Shown one piece after another: positions 26,219 to 37,384 of a DNA stretch of 64,000 nt. The DNA comes from Epidermidibacterium keratini (GTDB lineage Bacteria > Actinomycetota > Actinomycetes > Mycobacteriales > Antricoccaceae): the NCBI RefSeq assembly GCF_009834025.1, contig NZ_CP047156.1, forward strand, positions 3,370,067 to 3,434,066, written 5' to 3'. Below the pieces are notes generated by a model. That model did no database searches. It was not told the DNA's origin and saw only the letters and a program-made list of their open reading frames with translations. Position 1 is the stretch's first letter; each line of letters begins with the position of its first letter. The translations under genes were made by a program, and so were the position numbers.

Positions 26219-27874
26219 GTGACTCCCGAACAGCTCTCCGATGCCATCCGCGCTGCGCTTTCCGCCCTTACCGAGCGCGGTGATCTCACCGTCACGGTCC
26301 CCGAGACGGTCGTCGTCGAGCGTCCGCGACAGGCTGGGCACGGAGACTACGCGACAAACGTGGCGATGCGGCTGGCCAAGCCAGCCGGCAAGGCGCCGCG
26401 CGATGTCGCGAGCCTGATCGGTGATGAACTTGTCGCGCGCGGCGATATCGCCAGCTTCGAGGTCGCCGGGCCAGGATTCTTAAACCTCACCCTCGGTGCA
26501 GCGGCGCTCGGCGTCCTGGCCGGTCAGATCGTCGAGCAGGGTGCGAGCTACGGCGCCGGCTCCACGCTCAGCGGGCAGAAGATCAACTTGGAGTACGTCT
26601 CGGCCAACCCGACCGGCCCGGTCACCTTGGCTTCCGCGCGGTGGGCCGCGGTCGGCGATGCGCTCATCAACATCCTGCGCGCGAGCGGAGCCGATGTCGC
26701 CTCGGAGTACTACTTCAACGACGCCGGCTCGCAGATCGACCGCTTCGCCGCGTCGCTGGACGCCAGCGCCCGCGGCCAGGAGGTCCCCGAAGACGGCTAC
26801 CGCGGCGAATACATCGCTGAGGTCGCACAGTACGTCGTCGCACAGCGCCCCGACGTACTCGAACTGCCGCAGGACGAAGCCTTGGAGACGTTCCGGATCC
26901 TCGGTATAGAACGGATGTTTGCCGATATTCGGCGCAGCCTCGGTGAGTTCGGCGTCGAGTTCGACCGGTTCTTCAACGAACGCGAGCTGCACGACGGCGG
27001 CGACATCGTTCGCTCGATCGAGCTGCTGCGCGAGGCCGGGCACATCTACGACAAGGACGACGCGCTGTGGCTGCGCACCACGACGTTTGGCGATGACAAG
27101 GACCGCGTGCTCATCCGAGGAGGCGGCGCGCCGACCTACTTTGCCGCTGATGTCGCCTACTACGCCAACAAGCGCGCACGAGGCTTCGACAAGGCGCTGA
27201 TGATCCTCGGCGCCGATCACCACGGCTACATCGGGCGCCTGCGCGCGGTCGCGTCGGCCTTCGGCGACGACCCCGACGAGACGCTAGAGATCCTCATCGG
27301 CCAGATGGTGACGCTCAGTCGCGGCGGCGAGCCGGTCAAGATGAGCAAGCGTGCCGGCAACATCGTGACCCTCGACCAGCTGGTGGAGGCCGTCGGCGCG
27401 GACGCCGGTCGCTACGTGATGGCCCGGTCGTCCATGGATTCGTCGATGGACATCGACATCGAGCTGTGGGCGCGCAAGACCTCCGACAACCCGGTCTTCT
27501 ACGTGCAGTACGCGCACGCCCGGCTGTCGTCGCTCGCGCGCAACGCCGCCGAGCTCGGGATCGAGCGGGGCGACACGTACGACGCCGCACTGCTCAGTGA
27601 CGAGCGCGAGGTCGCGCTCCTGACGCTGCTCGGTGAGTTCCCGCGCGTCGTCGCGGGCGCGGCCGAGCTGCGCGAGGTGCACCGGATCGCCCGGTATGCC
27701 GAACAACTTGCTGCGGCGTACCACAAGTTCTACGACTCGTGCCGGGTGCTGCCGATGGGCGATGAGCCGGCTACCGACGTCACAATTGCGCGCCTGTGGC
27801 TCAGCGAGGCGACCCGTGTTGTGCTCGCCAACGCGCTCGGCCTGCTCGGCGTGAGCGCACCGGAGCAGATGTAG
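26219..27874 (+). CDS. argS: Arginyl-tRNA synthetase
   Basis: Charges tRNA-Arg. The 551-residue length and layout fit ArgRS: N-terminal add-1 domain ([17 protein letters not shown]), catalytic core, and C-terminal anticodon domain ending '[10 protein letters not shown]'. The KMSK loop is intact ([11 protein letters not shown]). The usual HIGH/HIGG signature after 'SANPTGPV' reads T-L-A-S (residues 136-139), an unusual change. GTG 26219 gives the canonical start ([11 protein letters not shown]). First gene of the argS-lysA-hom-thrC-thrB cluster; lysA starts 2 bases after its stop. Confidence 0.95.
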   Translation: MTPEQLSDAIRAALSALTERGDLTVTVPETVVVERPRQAGHGDYATNVAMRLAKPAGKAPRDVASLIGDELVARGDIASFEVAGPGFLNLTLGAAALGVLAGQIVEQGASYGAGSTLSGQKINLEYVSANPTGPVTLASARWAAVGDALINILRASGADVASEYYFNDAGSQIDRFAASLDASARGQEVPEDGYRGEYIAEVAQYVVAQRPDVLELPQDEALETFRILGIERMFADIRRSLGEFGVEFDRFFNERELHDGGDIVRSIELLREAGHIYDKDDALWLRTTTFGDDKDRVLIRGGGAPTYFAADVAYYANKRARGFDKALMILGADHHGYIGRLRAVASAFGDDPDETLEILIGQMVTLSRGGEPVKMSKRAGNIVTLDQLVEAVGADAGRYVMARSSMDSSMDIDIELWARKTSDNPVFYVQYAHARLSSLARNAAELGIERGDTYDAALLSDEREVALLTLLGEFPRVVAGAAELREVHRIARYAEQLAAAYHKFYDSCRVLPMGDEPATDVTIARLWLSEATRVVLANALGLLGVSAPEQM

Positions 27875-27876
27875 CG

Positions 27877-29310
27877 ATGGTGCGTGCTCACCCCGCTGGC
27901 CCGCTGCACGGCGGCCTGCAGATCCCCGACGGCATCGGTGCCGAGCCTGCTGATGTCAACGCGCTCGATGCTCGCGTGTGGCCGAGCGGAGCGCACCGCG
28001 AGGACGGCGTACTCGTCATCGGCAAGGTGCCTGTCACCGAGCTGGCGCGCGAGTTCGGAACGCCGGTGTTTGCCTTTGACGAAGCCGATTTCCGCGCTCG
28101 TGCCCGGGACTTCCAGGCCTCCTTCGACGGTATGGATGTCTTTTATGCCGGCAAGTCGTTCCTGAGCTCGCATGTCGTGCGCTGGCTCGACGAAGACGGC
28201 CTCGGCCTGGATGTGTGCTCCGGCGGCGAGCTGGCGCTCGCGCTGCGCAGCGGCTTCCCGGCAAAGCGGATCGCCTTCCACGGCAACAACAAGTCGTACG
28301 CCGAGCTGCAGGCTGCCGTTGACGCCGGCGTCGGTCGCGTGGTGGTCGACTCGATGGTCGAGATCAGCCGGCTCGACGAGATCGCCGCAGCCGCAGGCAA
28401 AGTTCAGTCGGTGTTGGTGCGCGTGACGGTCGGCGTCGAGGCGCACACGCACGAGTTCATCGCGACCGCGCACGAGGACCAGAAGTTCGGGTTCTCGCTC
28501 GCTAACGGCCAGGCCGTCGAAGCCGTGCGCGAGGTCGTTGACGCTCCGTCGTTGCAGCTGGTCGGTCTGCATAGCCACATCGGCTCGCAGATCTTCGACA
28601 CGTCCGGGTTCGAGGTCGCGGCGCACCGGGTCGTGGAGCTTGCCGCGCAGATCCGCGACGAGTACGGCGTTGAGGTCGACGAGCTCGATCTCGGCGGCGG
28701 CATGGGGATCTCGTACGTGAGCGACGACGACCCGCCAGTGGCAAAGGATCTGGCGAGCAGTCTGCGCGAGATCGTCGAGCGCGAGTGTGCAGCGGTGGGC
28801 CTTCGCGTGCCGCGAATCTCTGTCGAGCCCGGTCGCGCCATCTCAGGTCCGCCAGCGGTCACCGTCTACGAGGTCGGCACCGTCAAGCCGGTGCAGGTCG
28901 ATCGCGGTGCCGGGCGCCTCTACGTCAGCGTCGACGGCGGCATGAGCGACAACATCCGCACGGCGCTCTACGACGCCGAGTACACCTGTGTGCTGGCCTC
29001 GCGGGAGTCGGCGGCGCAGCCGGTCCCGGCACGCATCGTCGGCAAGCACTGTGAGAGTGGCGATATCGTGGTGCGCGATCTTTGGCTGCCCGGCGATGTG
29101 CAGCCAGGTGACCTGCTGGCCGTCGCTGCTACCGGCGCATACTGCCGAGCGATGGCAAGCAACTACAACCTGCTTGGCCGCCCACCTGTCGTGGGGGTCC
29201 GAGACGGCGCGTGCACCGTGATGGTGCGCCGGGAGACAATTGACGATCTGCTAGCCCTCGATGCGGGGCTCGCGCAGCAGAGCGACGAGACGAAAGGCGG
29301 CTCGCAGTGA
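27877..29310 (+). CDS. lysA: Diaminopimelate decarboxylase
   Basis: Last step of lysine biosynthesis, meso-diaminopimelate to lysine. A 477-residue alanine-racemase-fold PLP enzyme with K93 ('[10 protein letters not shown]'), the PLP phosphate region '[11 protein letters not shown]', the active-site Cys in '[10 protein letters not shown]', and '[13 protein letters not shown]'. ATG 27877 follows the argS stop by two bases. The argS-lysA pair is conserved in actinobacteria. The stop overlaps the hom start (GTGA). Confidence 0.96.
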   Translation: MVRAHPAGPLHGGLQIPDGIGAEPADVNALDARVWPSGAHREDGVLVIGKVPVTELAREFGTPVFAFDEADFRARARDFQASFDGMDVFYAGKSFLSSHVVRWLDEDGLGLDVCSGGELALALRSGFPAKRIAFHGNNKSYAELQAAVDAGVGRVVVDSMVEISRLDEIAAAAGKVQSVLVRVTVGVEAHTHEFIATAHEDQKFGFSLANGQAVEAVREVVDAPSLQLVGLHSHIGSQIFDTSGFEVAAHRVVELAAQIRDEYGVEVDELDLGGGMGISYVSDDDPPVAKDLASSLREIVERECAAVGLRVPRISVEPGRAISGPPAVTVYEVGTVKPVQVDRGAGRLYVSVDGGMSDNIRTALYDAEYTCVLASRESAAQPVPARIVGKHCESGDIVVRDLWLPGDVQPGDLLAVAATGAYCRAMASNYNLLGRPPVVGVRDGACTVMVRRETIDDLLALDAGLAQQSDETKGGSQ

Positions 29311-30599
29311 CTAAGCCCATTCGCGTTGCACTGCTCGGATGCGGAACGGTCGGCACCCAGGTCGTTCGCCTGATGGCCGAGCAGTCCCGCGATCTGGAGG
29401 CGCGAGTCGGCGCGCCGCTGGAGCTCGTGGGGATCGCCGTACGCCGTCCCGAGCGCCACCCCGACGTGCCGCAGGATCTGCTGACGACCGATGCGCAGGC
29501 GCTGATCGACAGCGACATCGACGTCGTCGTGGAGGTCATCGGCGGGATCGACCCGGTGCAGGGCTGGCTCGAACGCGCCCTGGAGGCCGGCACCTCAGTT
29601 GTCAGCGCCAACAAGGTGCTGATCGCTGAGGCCGGCGCTGCGCTCCACGACATCGCCGAACGTTCGGGCGCTGACCTCTACTACGAAGCCGCAGTCGCCG
29701 GCGCTATCCCGATTCTGCGCCCGCTGAGCGAGTCGCTCAGCGGCGACCGGATCAACCGGGTCATCGGAATCGTCAACGGCACCACCAACTTCATCCTGTC
29801 GCGGATGGATGAGACCGGTAGCAGCTTTGCCGAAGCGCTCGCCGAAGCGACCGACCTCGGCTACGCCGAAGCCGACCCGACTGCCGATGTCGACGGCTTC
29901 GATGCCGCATCGAAGGCAGCGATCCTTGCCGGACTTGCCTTCCACACGCCGGTCGTCGCGTCCGACGTCTATCGCGAGGGGATCTCCAACGTCACCGCGG
30001 CCGACGTGGCCAGCGCCGACGAGATGGGCTGCACCATCAAGCTGCTCACGATCTGCGAGCGCGTGGGGGAGCCGGGTGATGAGGCCGTGGCTGTGCGCGT
30101 GCACCCGGCCATGCTGCCGCGTTCGCACCCGTTGGCCGGCGTCGGCGACGCGTTCAACGCGGTGTTCGTCGAGGCCGATGCTGCCGGGCCGTTGATGTTC
30201 TACGGCAAGGGTGCCGGCGGCGCCCCGACCGCGTCCGCCGTGTTAGGCGACCTGGTCGCGGCTGCGCGAAACAAGGTTGCTCACTCGCTTGGTGCCGCAG
30301 TGCCGCGGTACGCCGAACTTCCCGTGCGTCCCATGGGAAAGACGCCGACTCGCTACCACATCAGCCTCGATGTGACCGACCGCGCGGGCGTGCTTGCCCA
30401 GGTGGCTCAGGCGTTCGCGGACAACGGCGTGTCGATCTCCACCGTGCGCCAGGAAGGCCGCGGCAGTGACGCCAAGCTCGTCATCGTTACCCACATCGCG
30501 CCCGACGAGGCGCTCGCCGAGACCGTTGAGAAGCTGCGCGGCTCAGAGATCGTGCATGACGTGCTGAGCGTGATGCGCGTTGAAGGAAAGGTTCAGTAG
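29307..30599 (+). CDS. hom: Homoserine dehydrogenase
   Basis: Reduces aspartate semialdehyde to homoserine for threonine and methionine. A 430-residue protein: an NAD(P) loop '[13 protein letters not shown]', the catalytic core ([29 protein letters not shown]), and a C-terminal ACT domain ([20 protein letters not shown]) for threonine feedback inhibition. GTG start overlaps the lysA stop. The thrC ATG follows its TAG with no gap, so hom-thrC-thrB is one coupled operon. Confidence 0.96.
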   Translation: MTKPIRVALLGCGTVGTQVVRLMAEQSRDLEARVGAPLELVGIAVRRPERHPDVPQDLLTTDAQALIDSDIDVVVEVIGGIDPVQGWLERALEAGTSVVSANKVLIAEAGAALHDIAERSGADLYYEAAVAGAIPILRPLSESLSGDRINRVIGIVNGTTNFILSRMDETGSSFAEALAEATDLGYAEADPTADVDGFDAASKAAILAGLAFHTPVVASDVYREGISNVTAADVASADEMGCTIKLLTICERVGEPGDEAVAVRVHPAMLPRSHPLAGVGDAFNAVFVEADAAGPLMFYGKGAGGAPTASAVLGDLVAAARNKVAHSLGAAVPRYAELPVRPMGKTPTRYHISLDVTDRAGVLAQVAQAFADNGVSISTVRQEGRGSDAKLVIVTHIAPDEALAETVEKLRGSEIVHDVLSVMRVEGKVQ

Positions 30600-31661
30600 A
30601 TGGCGAACCCCGCGTGGCGTGGGCTCATCGAGGAGTACCGCGAGTGGCTTCCAGTCGCACAGAACACCCCGGTCGTGACGCTGCTCGAAGGCGGTACGCC
30701 GCTGGTGCCGGCCCCGGTCCTGAGTGACCGCACCGGATGCGAGGTCTACTTAAAGGTCGAGGGCGCCAACCCGACGGGCTCCTTCAAGGACCGCGGCATG
30801 ACTGTCGCGATCAGCAAGGCGAAGGAAGAGGGCGCCGAAGCCGTCATCTGTGCCTCGACCGGGAACACTTCAGCTTCGGCCGCGGCGTACGCCGCACGTG
30901 CTCAGATGCGCTGCGCCGTACTGGTTCCCACGGGCAAGATCGCGCTGGGCAAGATGGCCCAGGCGTTCATGCACGGGGTGCGACTGCTCGAGGTCGACGG
31001 CAACTTCGACGACTGCCTGAAGCTCGCTGAGAAGCTCACTCAGGACTACCCGATTTCGCTCGTCAACTCGATCAACCCGCATCGCATCGAAGGTCAGAAG
31101 ACCGCGTCGTTCGAGATCGTCGACACCCTCGGCGACGCACCAGATCTGCACTTTCTCCCGGTCGGCAACGCCGGCAACATCACGGCGTACTGGAAGGGCT
31201 ACCGCGAGTACGCCGACGCCGGCAACAGCACCAAGAAGCCACGTATGTTTGGCTTCCAGGCCGCTGGAGCGGCACCGCTTGTCAGCGGCAAGGTGGTCGA
31301 GAACCCCGACACGATTGCGACCGCAATCCGGATCGGCAACCCGGCCTCGTGGACCCAGGCGATCGACGCGCGCGATGACAGCGGCGGTCGAATCGACTCG
31401 GTGACCGATGAAGAAATCCTTGCGGCGTACCACATGTTGGCCGCGACCGACGCTGTGTTCGTCGAGCCCGCGTCGGCGGCGAGCGTCGCTGGGCTGCTGA
31501 AGGTGATGAACGCCGGCGAGCTGGACCGTGGGCAGCGCATCGTCTGCACCGTCACCGGCAACGGCCTGAAGGATCCTGATACAGCGCTGTCGAATGTGCC
31601 CAAAGCGACCCCGATCCGAGTCGATGCGGCTGAAGCCGCTGAAAAGCTCGGACTGGCCTGA
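30600..31661 (+). CDS. thrC: Threonine synthase
   Basis: Converts O-phosphohomoserine to threonine. A 353-residue fold-type II PLP enzyme with the PLP lysine K63 in '[15 protein letters not shown]' and the phosphate loop '[15 protein letters not shown]'. It is the short class of threonine synthase, as in mycobacteria. The start directly abuts the hom stop and its stop shares one base with the thrB start (TGATG). Confidence 0.96.
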   Translation: MANPAWRGLIEEYREWLPVAQNTPVVTLLEGGTPLVPAPVLSDRTGCEVYLKVEGANPTGSFKDRGMTVAISKAKEEGAEAVICASTGNTSASAAAYAARAQMRCAVLVPTGKIALGKMAQAFMHGVRLLEVDGNFDDCLKLAEKLTQDYPISLVNSINPHRIEGQKTASFEIVDTLGDAPDLHFLPVGNAGNITAYWKGYREYADAGNSTKKPRMFGFQAAGAAPLVSGKVVENPDTIATAIRIGNPASWTQAIDARDDSGGRIDSVTDEEILAAYHMLAATDAVFVEPASAASVAGLLKVMNAGELDRGQRIVCTVTGNGLKDPDTALSNVPKATPIRVDAAEAAEKLGLA

Positions 31662-32638
31662 TGACCGTCGAGCAGGGCCGTATGCCGATCACTGTCCACG
31701 CCGAGATCCCTGCAACCACAGCGAATCTCGGTCCGGGCTTCGATTGCATGGGTCTTGCGCTCGGCATCTACGACTCGGTGTCGCTGAGTGATCGCCCCGA
31801 CGGCGATACGGACGCGGTGGAGATCACCGGTGCCGGTGCCGACACCCTCCCGCGGGATCGGACGCACCTGGTGCTCGGCACACTTCGCGACTTCTTCGAG
31901 GCGCAAGGCTTCGAGATCGGGCCGCTGGTGCTGCGCAGCCACAACCGCATCCCGCAGGGCCAGGGGCTCGGATCATCGGCCTCAGCGATTACCGCAGCGC
32001 TGGTCCTCGGCAAGGAGTTCGCCCGCCGCCACGGTCACGACGTCAGCGACGTCGACCTGTTTCAGATCGGCTCGGACATCGACGGACATCCCGACAATGT
32101 CGGTCCCTGCATCTTCGGCGGAATGACGGTGTCCTGGGACGAAGGCGGCTGCTGGGAGCGAGCGCATCTCGTCCCGCACCCGTCCATCCGCGCGACGCTG
32201 GCGATCCCGCACGCCGTGCTGTCCACGAAGGTGGCGCGCGGTCTGATTCCCGATGTGGTGCCGCATCACGACGCCGTCCGTAATTCGGCGCGGGCCGCAC
32301 TGGCTATCCACGCCTTTACGACCGAGCCCGCGTTGTTGTTGCCGGCAACTCGTGACTTCCTGCATCAGGACTACCGCGCATCGGCGTACCCGCAGTCCTA
32401 TCGGCTCGTGCAGCGGTTGCGCGAACGGGGGATTGCGGCGGCGATCTCCGGCGCAGGACCGGCCGTCATCGTCTTCACCACCGATGATCCGAGCGAGGCG
32501 ATCACCGATGCCGCTGCGGACGATCGCGAGTTCTTCGACATCACCGCGGCAGCAATCGACACCACGGGCGCTCAGATCGTCGCGAAAGAGACCTCAGACA
32601 CGCCGAACGGAAATAACCGGGCCCCGCTTGAACGTTAA
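31661..32638 (+). CDS. thrB: Homoserine kinase
   Basis: Phosphorylates homoserine. A 325-residue GHMP kinase with the glycine/serine ATP loop 'PQGQGLGSSASAITAAL', an N-terminal 'ATTANLGPGFDCMGLAL', and the C-terminal 'AAISGAGPAVIVF'. ATG 31661 overlaps the thrC stop; an in-frame ATG at 31682 is an alternative nearer to the usual N-terminus. The putative rho promoter -35 lies within its last codons. Confidence 0.95.
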   Translation: MTVEQGRMPITVHAEIPATTANLGPGFDCMGLALGIYDSVSLSDRPDGDTDAVEITGAGADTLPRDRTHLVLGTLRDFFEAQGFEIGPLVLRSHNRIPQGQGLGSSASAITAALVLGKEFARRHGHDVSDVDLFQIGSDIDGHPDNVGPCIFGGMTVSWDEGGCWERAHLVPHPSIRATLAIPHAVLSTKVARGLIPDVVPHHDAVRNSARAALAIHAFTTEPALLLPATRDFLHQDYRASAYPQSYRLVQRLRERGIAAAISGAGPAVIVFTTDDPSEAITDAAADDREFFDITAAAIDTTGAQIVAKETSDTPNGNNRAPLER

Positions 32639-32656
32639 AGTGGGGCAGACTAGTCT
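32628..32656 (+). promoter_or_regulatory. Candidate sigma-70 type promoter for rho
   Basis: TTGAAC (32628-32633), an exact 17-base spacer, and TAGTCT (32651-32656), which fits the actinobacterial TAnnnT -10. The -35 lies inside the end of thrB. Predicted start near 32663 leaves a leader of ~320 bases before the rho start. Confidence 0.6.
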
Positions 32657-32985
32657 GTAAGCGTCAGCCGCCAGACCATCGAGTCAGATGAGTTCAGGCA
32701 GTGCGACATCGTCTGAAGCCCCAGAATCGGAACGCTTTCACTGGCCGCGCCTGGTATCGCCTCCTAGCATCTTGAGCCATACCAACCGCGTACACCGAGC
32801 GGGTTTGCACTTCTGGGATCACTTTCACCACGATGCGGGGCCTTCGGTCTTGCCCAGTTTGACTGGACGCGCCACGGCTGACATGGACACGTCGATGCCG
32901 CATCGCGACTTGCGACCGGCTGCGACACATATCCCGCAATGACGGTTCGCCACTTCGAGCGAACCACCTTGGGAAGGATCCCCAA
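32657..32985 (+). other. Long untranslated leader of rho
   Basis: No convincing gene lies in this stretch: the open frames lack ribosome sites, family features and the codon-position GC pattern of neighbours. Rho leaders in other bacteria mediate autoregulation by Rho-dependent termination, and a long leader here fits that idea (inference). It is visibly less GC-rich than the flanking genes in places. Confidence 0.45.
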
Positions 32986-34929
32986 TTGACCGAAACCACG
33001 AGCACGGTGGACGCGCCCACTCAGGGAGCAACCGCTGAGCAGCCCGCGCCGGCCAAGCGCACTCGCAAGGGAACTGGCCTGTCGGGCATGGTTCTGCCTG
33101 AGCTGCAGCAGATGGCAAGCGGCCTGGGCATCGCCGGCATCAAGAAGATGCGCAAGGGCGAGCTGATCGAAGCCATCAAGGCCAAGCAAGGCGGCGGCAC
33201 CGCCAGCGCCCCCCGCCAGGAGAGCCTGCTGGAGTCAGGTGGCGCCGCATCGTCGAGCGCTGCCTCGAGCGCACCCGCCACCGAGGCGCGTGCCACCGAG
33301 GCGCCTGCCAGCGAAGCGCCGGCCGACGGCGGCAAGGGCCAGCAGAGCCAGGACCGCAGCCGGACCGACGGCGACAACGCGGGCCGTCAGGACGGCGGTC
33401 GCCAGCGCGAGAACCGCCAGCGTGACAACCGCCAGAACGAAAACCGCCAGAACGATCGTGACGGCTCGCCACGCGAGAACGCTGCCGGCAACCAGCGCGA
33501 TCAGGACGGCAACCAGCGTCAGCAGCGCGAGCAGGATGGCAACCAGCGCCAGCAGCGCGAGCAGGACAACCGCGGGGACCGCGACAACGACAACCGCGAC
33601 AACCGCCAGGACAACCGCCAGGACCGCGACAACCGCGGCAACAACAACCGCAACTTCGACGATGACGACAACGGCGGTGGCCGCGGACGTCGTCGCCGCC
33701 GCGGCCGTGATCGCAACCGAAACAACCGCGACAACCGTGATAACCGCGGACGCGGCCAGGATCGCGACAACGAGCCGCAGATCGCCGAGGACGACGTCCT
33801 CATCCCGATCGCCGGCATCCTCGACGTACTCGACAACTACGCCTTCGTGCGTACGTCGGGCTACCTGACCGGCAGCAACGATGTCTATGTCTCGCTGTCG
33901 CAGGTGCGCAAGTACGGCCTGCGCCGCGGCGATGCCATCACCGGCGCCGTCAAGGCCCCGCGTGAGGGAGAGCGTCGCGAGAAGTTCAACGCGCTCGTGC
34001 GCCTGGACACCATCAACGGCCTCGAGCCCGACGCCGCGAAGGACCGTCCGGACTTCTACAAGCTGACCCCGCTCTACCCGCAGGACCGCCTGCGCCTGGA
34101 GACCGAGAACGGCGACATCACCACCCGGATGATCGACCTCGTGATGCCGCTCGGCAAGGGACAGCGTGCCCTCGTCGTGTCGCCGCCGAAGGCCGGCAAG
34201 ACGACTGTGCTGCAGAAGCTCGCCAACTCGATCGCCGAGAACAACCCCGAGTGCCACCTGATGGTCGTGCTCGTCGACGAGCGACCTGAAGAGGTCACCG
34301 ACATGCAGCGCTCGGTCAAGGGCGAGGTCATCGCCTCGACGTTCGACCGCCCGCCGACAGACCACACCACGGTCGCGGAGCTGTCGATCGAGCGCGCGAA
34401 GCGCCTGGTTGAGCTCGGCCACGACGTCGTCGTACTCCTCGAGTCGATCACCCGCCTCGGCCGCGCCTACAACCTCGCCGCTCCGGCGAGCGGACGCATC
34501 CTGTCCGGTGGTGTCGACTCGACCGCGCTCTACCCGCCGAAGCGGTTCCTCGGCGCGGCGCGCAACATCGAAAACGGCGGCTCGCTGACGATCATCGCCA
34601 CGGCGCTGGTCGAGACCGGCTCGATGATGGACACCGTCATCTTCGAGGAGTTCAAGGGCACCAGCAACGCCGAGCTCAAGCTCGACCGCAAGATCGCCGA
34701 CAAGCGCGTCTACCCGGCGATCGACGTCGATGCTTCCGGCACCCGCCGCGAAGACATCCTGCTGTCGCGTGAAGAGCTCGCGATCGTCATCAAGCTGCGC
34801 CGGATCCTCGCCGCGCTTGAGCCGATCGAGGCGCTGGATCTGCTGATGAAGCAGATGAAGAAGACTCGCACCAACGGCGAGTTCCTCATGCAGGTCGCCA
34901 AGAACACCCCAGGGCAAGACAACGGCTAG
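32986..34929 (+). CDS. rho: Transcription termination factor Rho
   Basis: A 647-residue hexameric RNA helicase that terminates transcription. An N-terminal Rho_N domain (~residues 25-65, [20 protein letters not shown]) is followed by a ~190-residue low-complexity insert dominated by Arg, Asn, Asp, Gln and Gly, then the cold-shock RNA-binding domain ([18 protein letters not shown]) and the RecA-like ATPase ([43 protein letters not shown]). Actinobacterial Rho proteins characteristically carry such inserts. The insert includes a tandem [10 protein letters not shown] duplication encoded by two 30-bp repeats (33511-33570). Start is TTG at 32986 with AAGGA upstream. Confidence 0.96.
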   Translation: MTETTSTVDAPTQGATAEQPAPAKRTRKGTGLSGMVLPELQQMASGLGIAGIKKMRKGELIEAIKAKQGGGTASAPRQESLLESGGAASSSAASSAPATEARATEAPASEAPADGGKGQQSQDRSRTDGDNAGRQDGGRQRENRQRDNRQNENRQNDRDGSPRENAAGNQRDQDGNQRQQREQDGNQRQQREQDNRGDRDNDNRDNRQDNRQDRDNRGNNNRNFDDDDNGGGRGRRRRRGRDRNRNNRDNRDNRGRGQDRDNEPQIAEDDVLIPIAGILDVLDNYAFVRTSGYLTGSNDVYVSLSQVRKYGLRRGDAITGAVKAPREGERREKFNALVRLDTINGLEPDAAKDRPDFYKLTPLYPQDRLRLETENGDITTRMIDLVMPLGKGQRALVVSPPKAGKTTVLQKLANSIAENNPECHLMVVLVDERPEEVTDMQRSVKGEVIASTFDRPPTDHTTVAELSIERAKRLVELGHDVVVLLESITRLGRAYNLAAPASGRILSGGVDSTALYPPKRFLGAARNIENGGSLTIIATALVETGSMMDTVIFEEFKGTSNAELKLDRKIADKRVYPAIDVDASGTRREDILLSREELAIVIKLRRILAALEPIEALDLLMKQMKKTRTNGEFLMQVAKNTPGQDNG

Positions 34930-34930
34930 C

Positions 34931-34986
34931 GTGATCTAGCGCGCCGGAATAGATCACAGCCTTCGCCTGTTTTGAAGGTTGTGATC
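34931..34986 (+). terminator. Two overlapping, mutually exclusive hairpins between rho and rpmE
   Basis: Hairpin A pairs GTGATCTA (34931-34938) with TAGATCAC (34950-34957). Hairpin B pairs GATCACAGCCTTC (34952-34964) with GAAGGTTGTGATC (34974-34986), 13 bp including one G-U, with a 9-base loop. The segment 34952-34957 is used by both, so they exclude one another. No U-tract follows. It may be the rho terminator or an attenuator ahead of rpmE; the sequence alone does not decide. Confidence 0.6.
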
Positions 34987-35073
34987 CTCTGGCACACTGG
35001 ATCAGTTCACTCAGGTACCGGTTCACGTCGCACCGCGGCGACCCGGCGACCGTCAAGAGAAGGAAGTGCATAC

Positions 35074-35304
35074 GTGCGCAAGGACATCCACCCCGAGTAC
35101 GTCGAGACGCAGGTCGTCTGCTCCTGCGGCAACTCGTTTACCACTCGCAGCACCGTCTCCAGCGGGCGCATCACCGCTGAAGTCTGCTCGAACTGCCACC
35201 CGTTCTACACGGGCAAGCAGAAGATCCTCGACTCCGGCGGCCGCGTGGCTCGCTTCGAGAAGCGCTTCGGAAAGCGCGAGAAGGCGACCAAGGCCGACGC
35301 TTAG
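35074..35304 (+). CDS. rpmE: 50S ribosomal protein L31 (zinc-binding form)
   Basis: A 76-residue L31 with the zinc cysteines C16-x-C18 and C38-x2-C41 ([20 protein letters not shown]) followed by '[16 protein letters not shown]'. GTG 35074 is the start, with AGAAGGAAG upstream. Binds between the ribosomal subunits. Position between rho and prfA is conserved across actinobacteria. Confidence 0.96.
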   Translation: MRKDIHPEYVETQVVCSCGNSFTTRSTVSSGRITAEVCSNCHPFYTGKQKILDSGGRVARFEKRFGKREKATKADA

Positions 35305-35313
35305 CGACCTTGC

Positions 35314-35348
35314 AGCGGCGCCCCCGGCATCTGCCGGCGGGCGCCGCT
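35314..35348 (+). terminator. Intrinsic terminator of rpmE
   Basis: A long GC hairpin: AGCGGCGCCC pairs with GGGCGCCGCT, and CCGGC with GCCGG inside it, one bulged base, ATCT loop. It starts 10 bases after the rpmE stop and ends 50 bases before prfA. Confidence 0.8.
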
Positions 35349-35397
35349 GTCGTCGTTTCACCCGTCGATCGTTGGTCATTACGAGAAAGAGATAGCC

Positions 35398-36477
35398 ATG
35401 AGTGGTGAGGGTCTGGACTCCCTAGCCGGCATGCTCAACGAGTACGCCGAAGTCGAGCAGGCGCTGGCCGACCCCGCCGTACACGCCGACCAGAGCAAGG
35501 CCCGCGAGCTCGGCAAGCGGTTTGCCCAGCTCGGGCCCATCGTTGCCGCCGCCCGCGAGCTCGAACAGTCGCGCGATGACCTGCAGGCCGCGCGTGAGCT
35601 GGCCAGCGAAGACGTGTCGTTCGTCGCCGAGGCCGACCAGCTCGAGGCTTCGATCGCCGAGCAGGAGCAGGCGCTGCGCACCATGTTGCTGCCACGTGAT
35701 CCCAACGATGACAAGGACATCATCATGGAGATCAAGGCCGGCGAGGGCGGCGAGGAGTCCGCGCTGTTTGCTGGCGATCTGCTGCGCATGTACCAGCGGT
35801 ACGCCGAGCGCAACAAGTGGAAATTCGAGGTCATCGACTCCACGCTCTCTGATCTAGGCGGCTACAAGGACGTCTCGGTCGCGATCAAGTCCAAGGCGAG
35901 TGACGAGGTCGGCATCTGGCAGCGGCTGAAGCACGAGGGCGGCGTACACCGCGTGCAGCGCGTCCCGGTGACCGAGTCGCAGGGCCGCATCCACACGTCC
36001 GCGGCCGGCGTACTCGTCTATCCGGAGGCCGAGGACGTCGACGTCACCGTCGACCCCAACGACCTGCGCATCGACGTCTACCGCTCGTCCGGGCCCGGCG
36101 GGCAGAGCGTCAACACCACCGACTCGGCGGTGCGCATCACCCACGAGCCGACCGGCATCGTCGTGTCGTGCCAGAACGAGAAGTCGCAGCTGCAAAACAA
36201 GGAGTCCGCGATGCGGATCCTGCGGGCGCGGCTGCTGGCCGATGCGCAGGAGAAGGCGAACGCCGAGGCCTCGGACATGCGCAAGAGCCAGGTCCGCACG
36301 GTGGATCGCTCTGAGCGGGTGCGCACCTACAACTTCCCGGAAAACCGGATCTCTGATCACCGCAGCGGCTTCAAGGCCTACAACCTTGACGTCGTACTCG
36401 ACGGCGACCTGGACCCGGTCGTCGATTCGCTGATCGAGATGGAGACGGCTCAGCTGCTCGCCGGCGACGAGGAGTGA
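35398..36477 (+). CDS. prfA: Peptide chain release factor 1
   Basis: Releases nascent chains at UAA and UAG. A 359-residue RF1 with the GGQ motif at 234-236 and the codon-recognition tripeptide P-V-T (190-192), a conservative variant of RF1's P-x-T. The GGQ glutamine is the methylation target of PrmC, encoded by the next gene, whose GTG start overlaps the TGA stop of prfA. Confidence 0.97.
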   Translation: MSGEGLDSLAGMLNEYAEVEQALADPAVHADQSKARELGKRFAQLGPIVAAARELEQSRDDLQAARELASEDVSFVAEADQLEASIAEQEQALRTMLLPRDPNDDKDIIMEIKAGEGGEESALFAGDLLRMYQRYAERNKWKFEVIDSTLSDLGGYKDVSVAIKSKASDEVGIWQRLKHEGGVHRVQRVPVTESQGRIHTSAAGVLVYPEAEDVDVTVDPNDLRIDVYRSSGPGGQSVNTTDSAVRITHEPTGIVVSCQNEKSQLQNKESAMRILRARLLADAQEKANAEASDMRKSQVRTVDRSERVRTYNFPENRISDHRSGFKAYNLDVVLDGDLDPVVDSLIEMETAQLLAGDEE

Positions 36478-37322
36478 TCGAGCCCGGGCCGGTCCGCGGT
36501 GCACTGGCCGCCGGAATCCGGACCCTCCAGGAGGCCGGCGTACCCACGCCGAGCACCGACGCGGCGCAGCTGTTGGCGCATGTGCTGCAGGTCGAGTTCA
36601 CCGCGCTGGGGTTGGCTCCGGCGCTGGATCAGCGGCAAGCCGATGAGTATGAGCAGCTGCTTCGGGTGCGCGCGACCCGCATCCCGCTGCAGTACATCGC
36701 CGGCTTCACCTGGTTCTACGGCCTTCCGATCGCGGTCGGGCCGGGGGTGTTCGTGCCACGGCCGGAGACCGAGCTCCTCGCGCAGTGGGCCATCGGGGAG
36801 ATCTCCGATCGGCCCGGCGCTCGGGTTGTCGACCTGTGCTCGGGCAGCGGGGCAGTCGCAATCGCGGTCGCGGAGTCGACCGATGCGCACGTCGAGGCGG
36901 TCGAGTCCGACCCGGAGGCATTCGTCTGGCTGCTGCGCAACCGCGCTGCCCATGCCGAGATCGTGACCGACCTGCGCGCGGTGTTTGGCGACGCGACCAG
37001 CCCCGACCTCGACATCGAGCCGGGGGTCGATCTGATCACCTGCAACCCGCCGTACGTCCCGGCCTCGAGTCAGGTCACCGCCGAGGTGCGCCATGACCCG
37101 TCGCGCGCGGTGTTCGCCGGCGACGACGGGCTATCGGTGATCGCGGCTCTGGTGCCGCAGTTCGCCAGGCTGCTGAGCCCCGGTGGTGCGGTGATGGTCG
37201 AGCACGACGAGTCGCACCAGCACGCGGTCATGAATCTGCTCGCAGACGGTGGGTTCACCCAGGTGAGTCCCGTGCTCGATCTGGCTTCTCGTCCGCGCTT
37301 CGTCAGCGCCGTACGCCGGTAG
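36474..37322 (+). CDS. prmC: Peptide chain release factor N5-glutamine methyltransferase
   Basis: Methylates the GGQ glutamine of RF1/RF2. A 282-residue protein: N-terminal helical RF-binding domain (residues 1-80), SAM motif '[16 protein letters not shown]' and the catalytic NPPY at 191-194. The GTG start overlaps the prfA stop by the GTGA arrangement, so stoichiometry with its substrate is coupled. In related genomes sua5 follows directly; here a 3.7-kb block intervenes. Confidence 0.95.
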   Translation: MIEPGPVRGALAAGIRTLQEAGVPTPSTDAAQLLAHVLQVEFTALGLAPALDQRQADEYEQLLRVRATRIPLQYIAGFTWFYGLPIAVGPGVFVPRPETELLAQWAIGEISDRPGARVVDLCSGSGAVAIAVAESTDAHVEAVESDPEAFVWLLRNRAAHAEIVTDLRAVFGDATSPDLDIEPGVDLITCNPPYVPASSQVTAEVRHDPSRAVFAGDDGLSVIAALVPQFARLLSPGGAVMVEHDESHQHAVMNLLADGGFTQVSPVLDLASRPRFVSAVRR

Positions 37323-37384
37323 CTCCCACCGACAAGCCTGCGACGGCAGCCGGTCGGCCCGCGACGGCGATCTGGTCGATGACC

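Noticed and set aside
32688-32942. Small open frame in the rho leader
   Set aside because: No ribosome site, no family resemblance, and position within a likely untranslated leader. A leader peptide cannot be excluded, but I cannot support one.
33235-34917. Minus-strand open frame (~560 codons) opposite rho
   Set aside because: Its Val/Ala repeats mirror the repetitive Asn/Arg insert of Rho; no independent evidence of coding.
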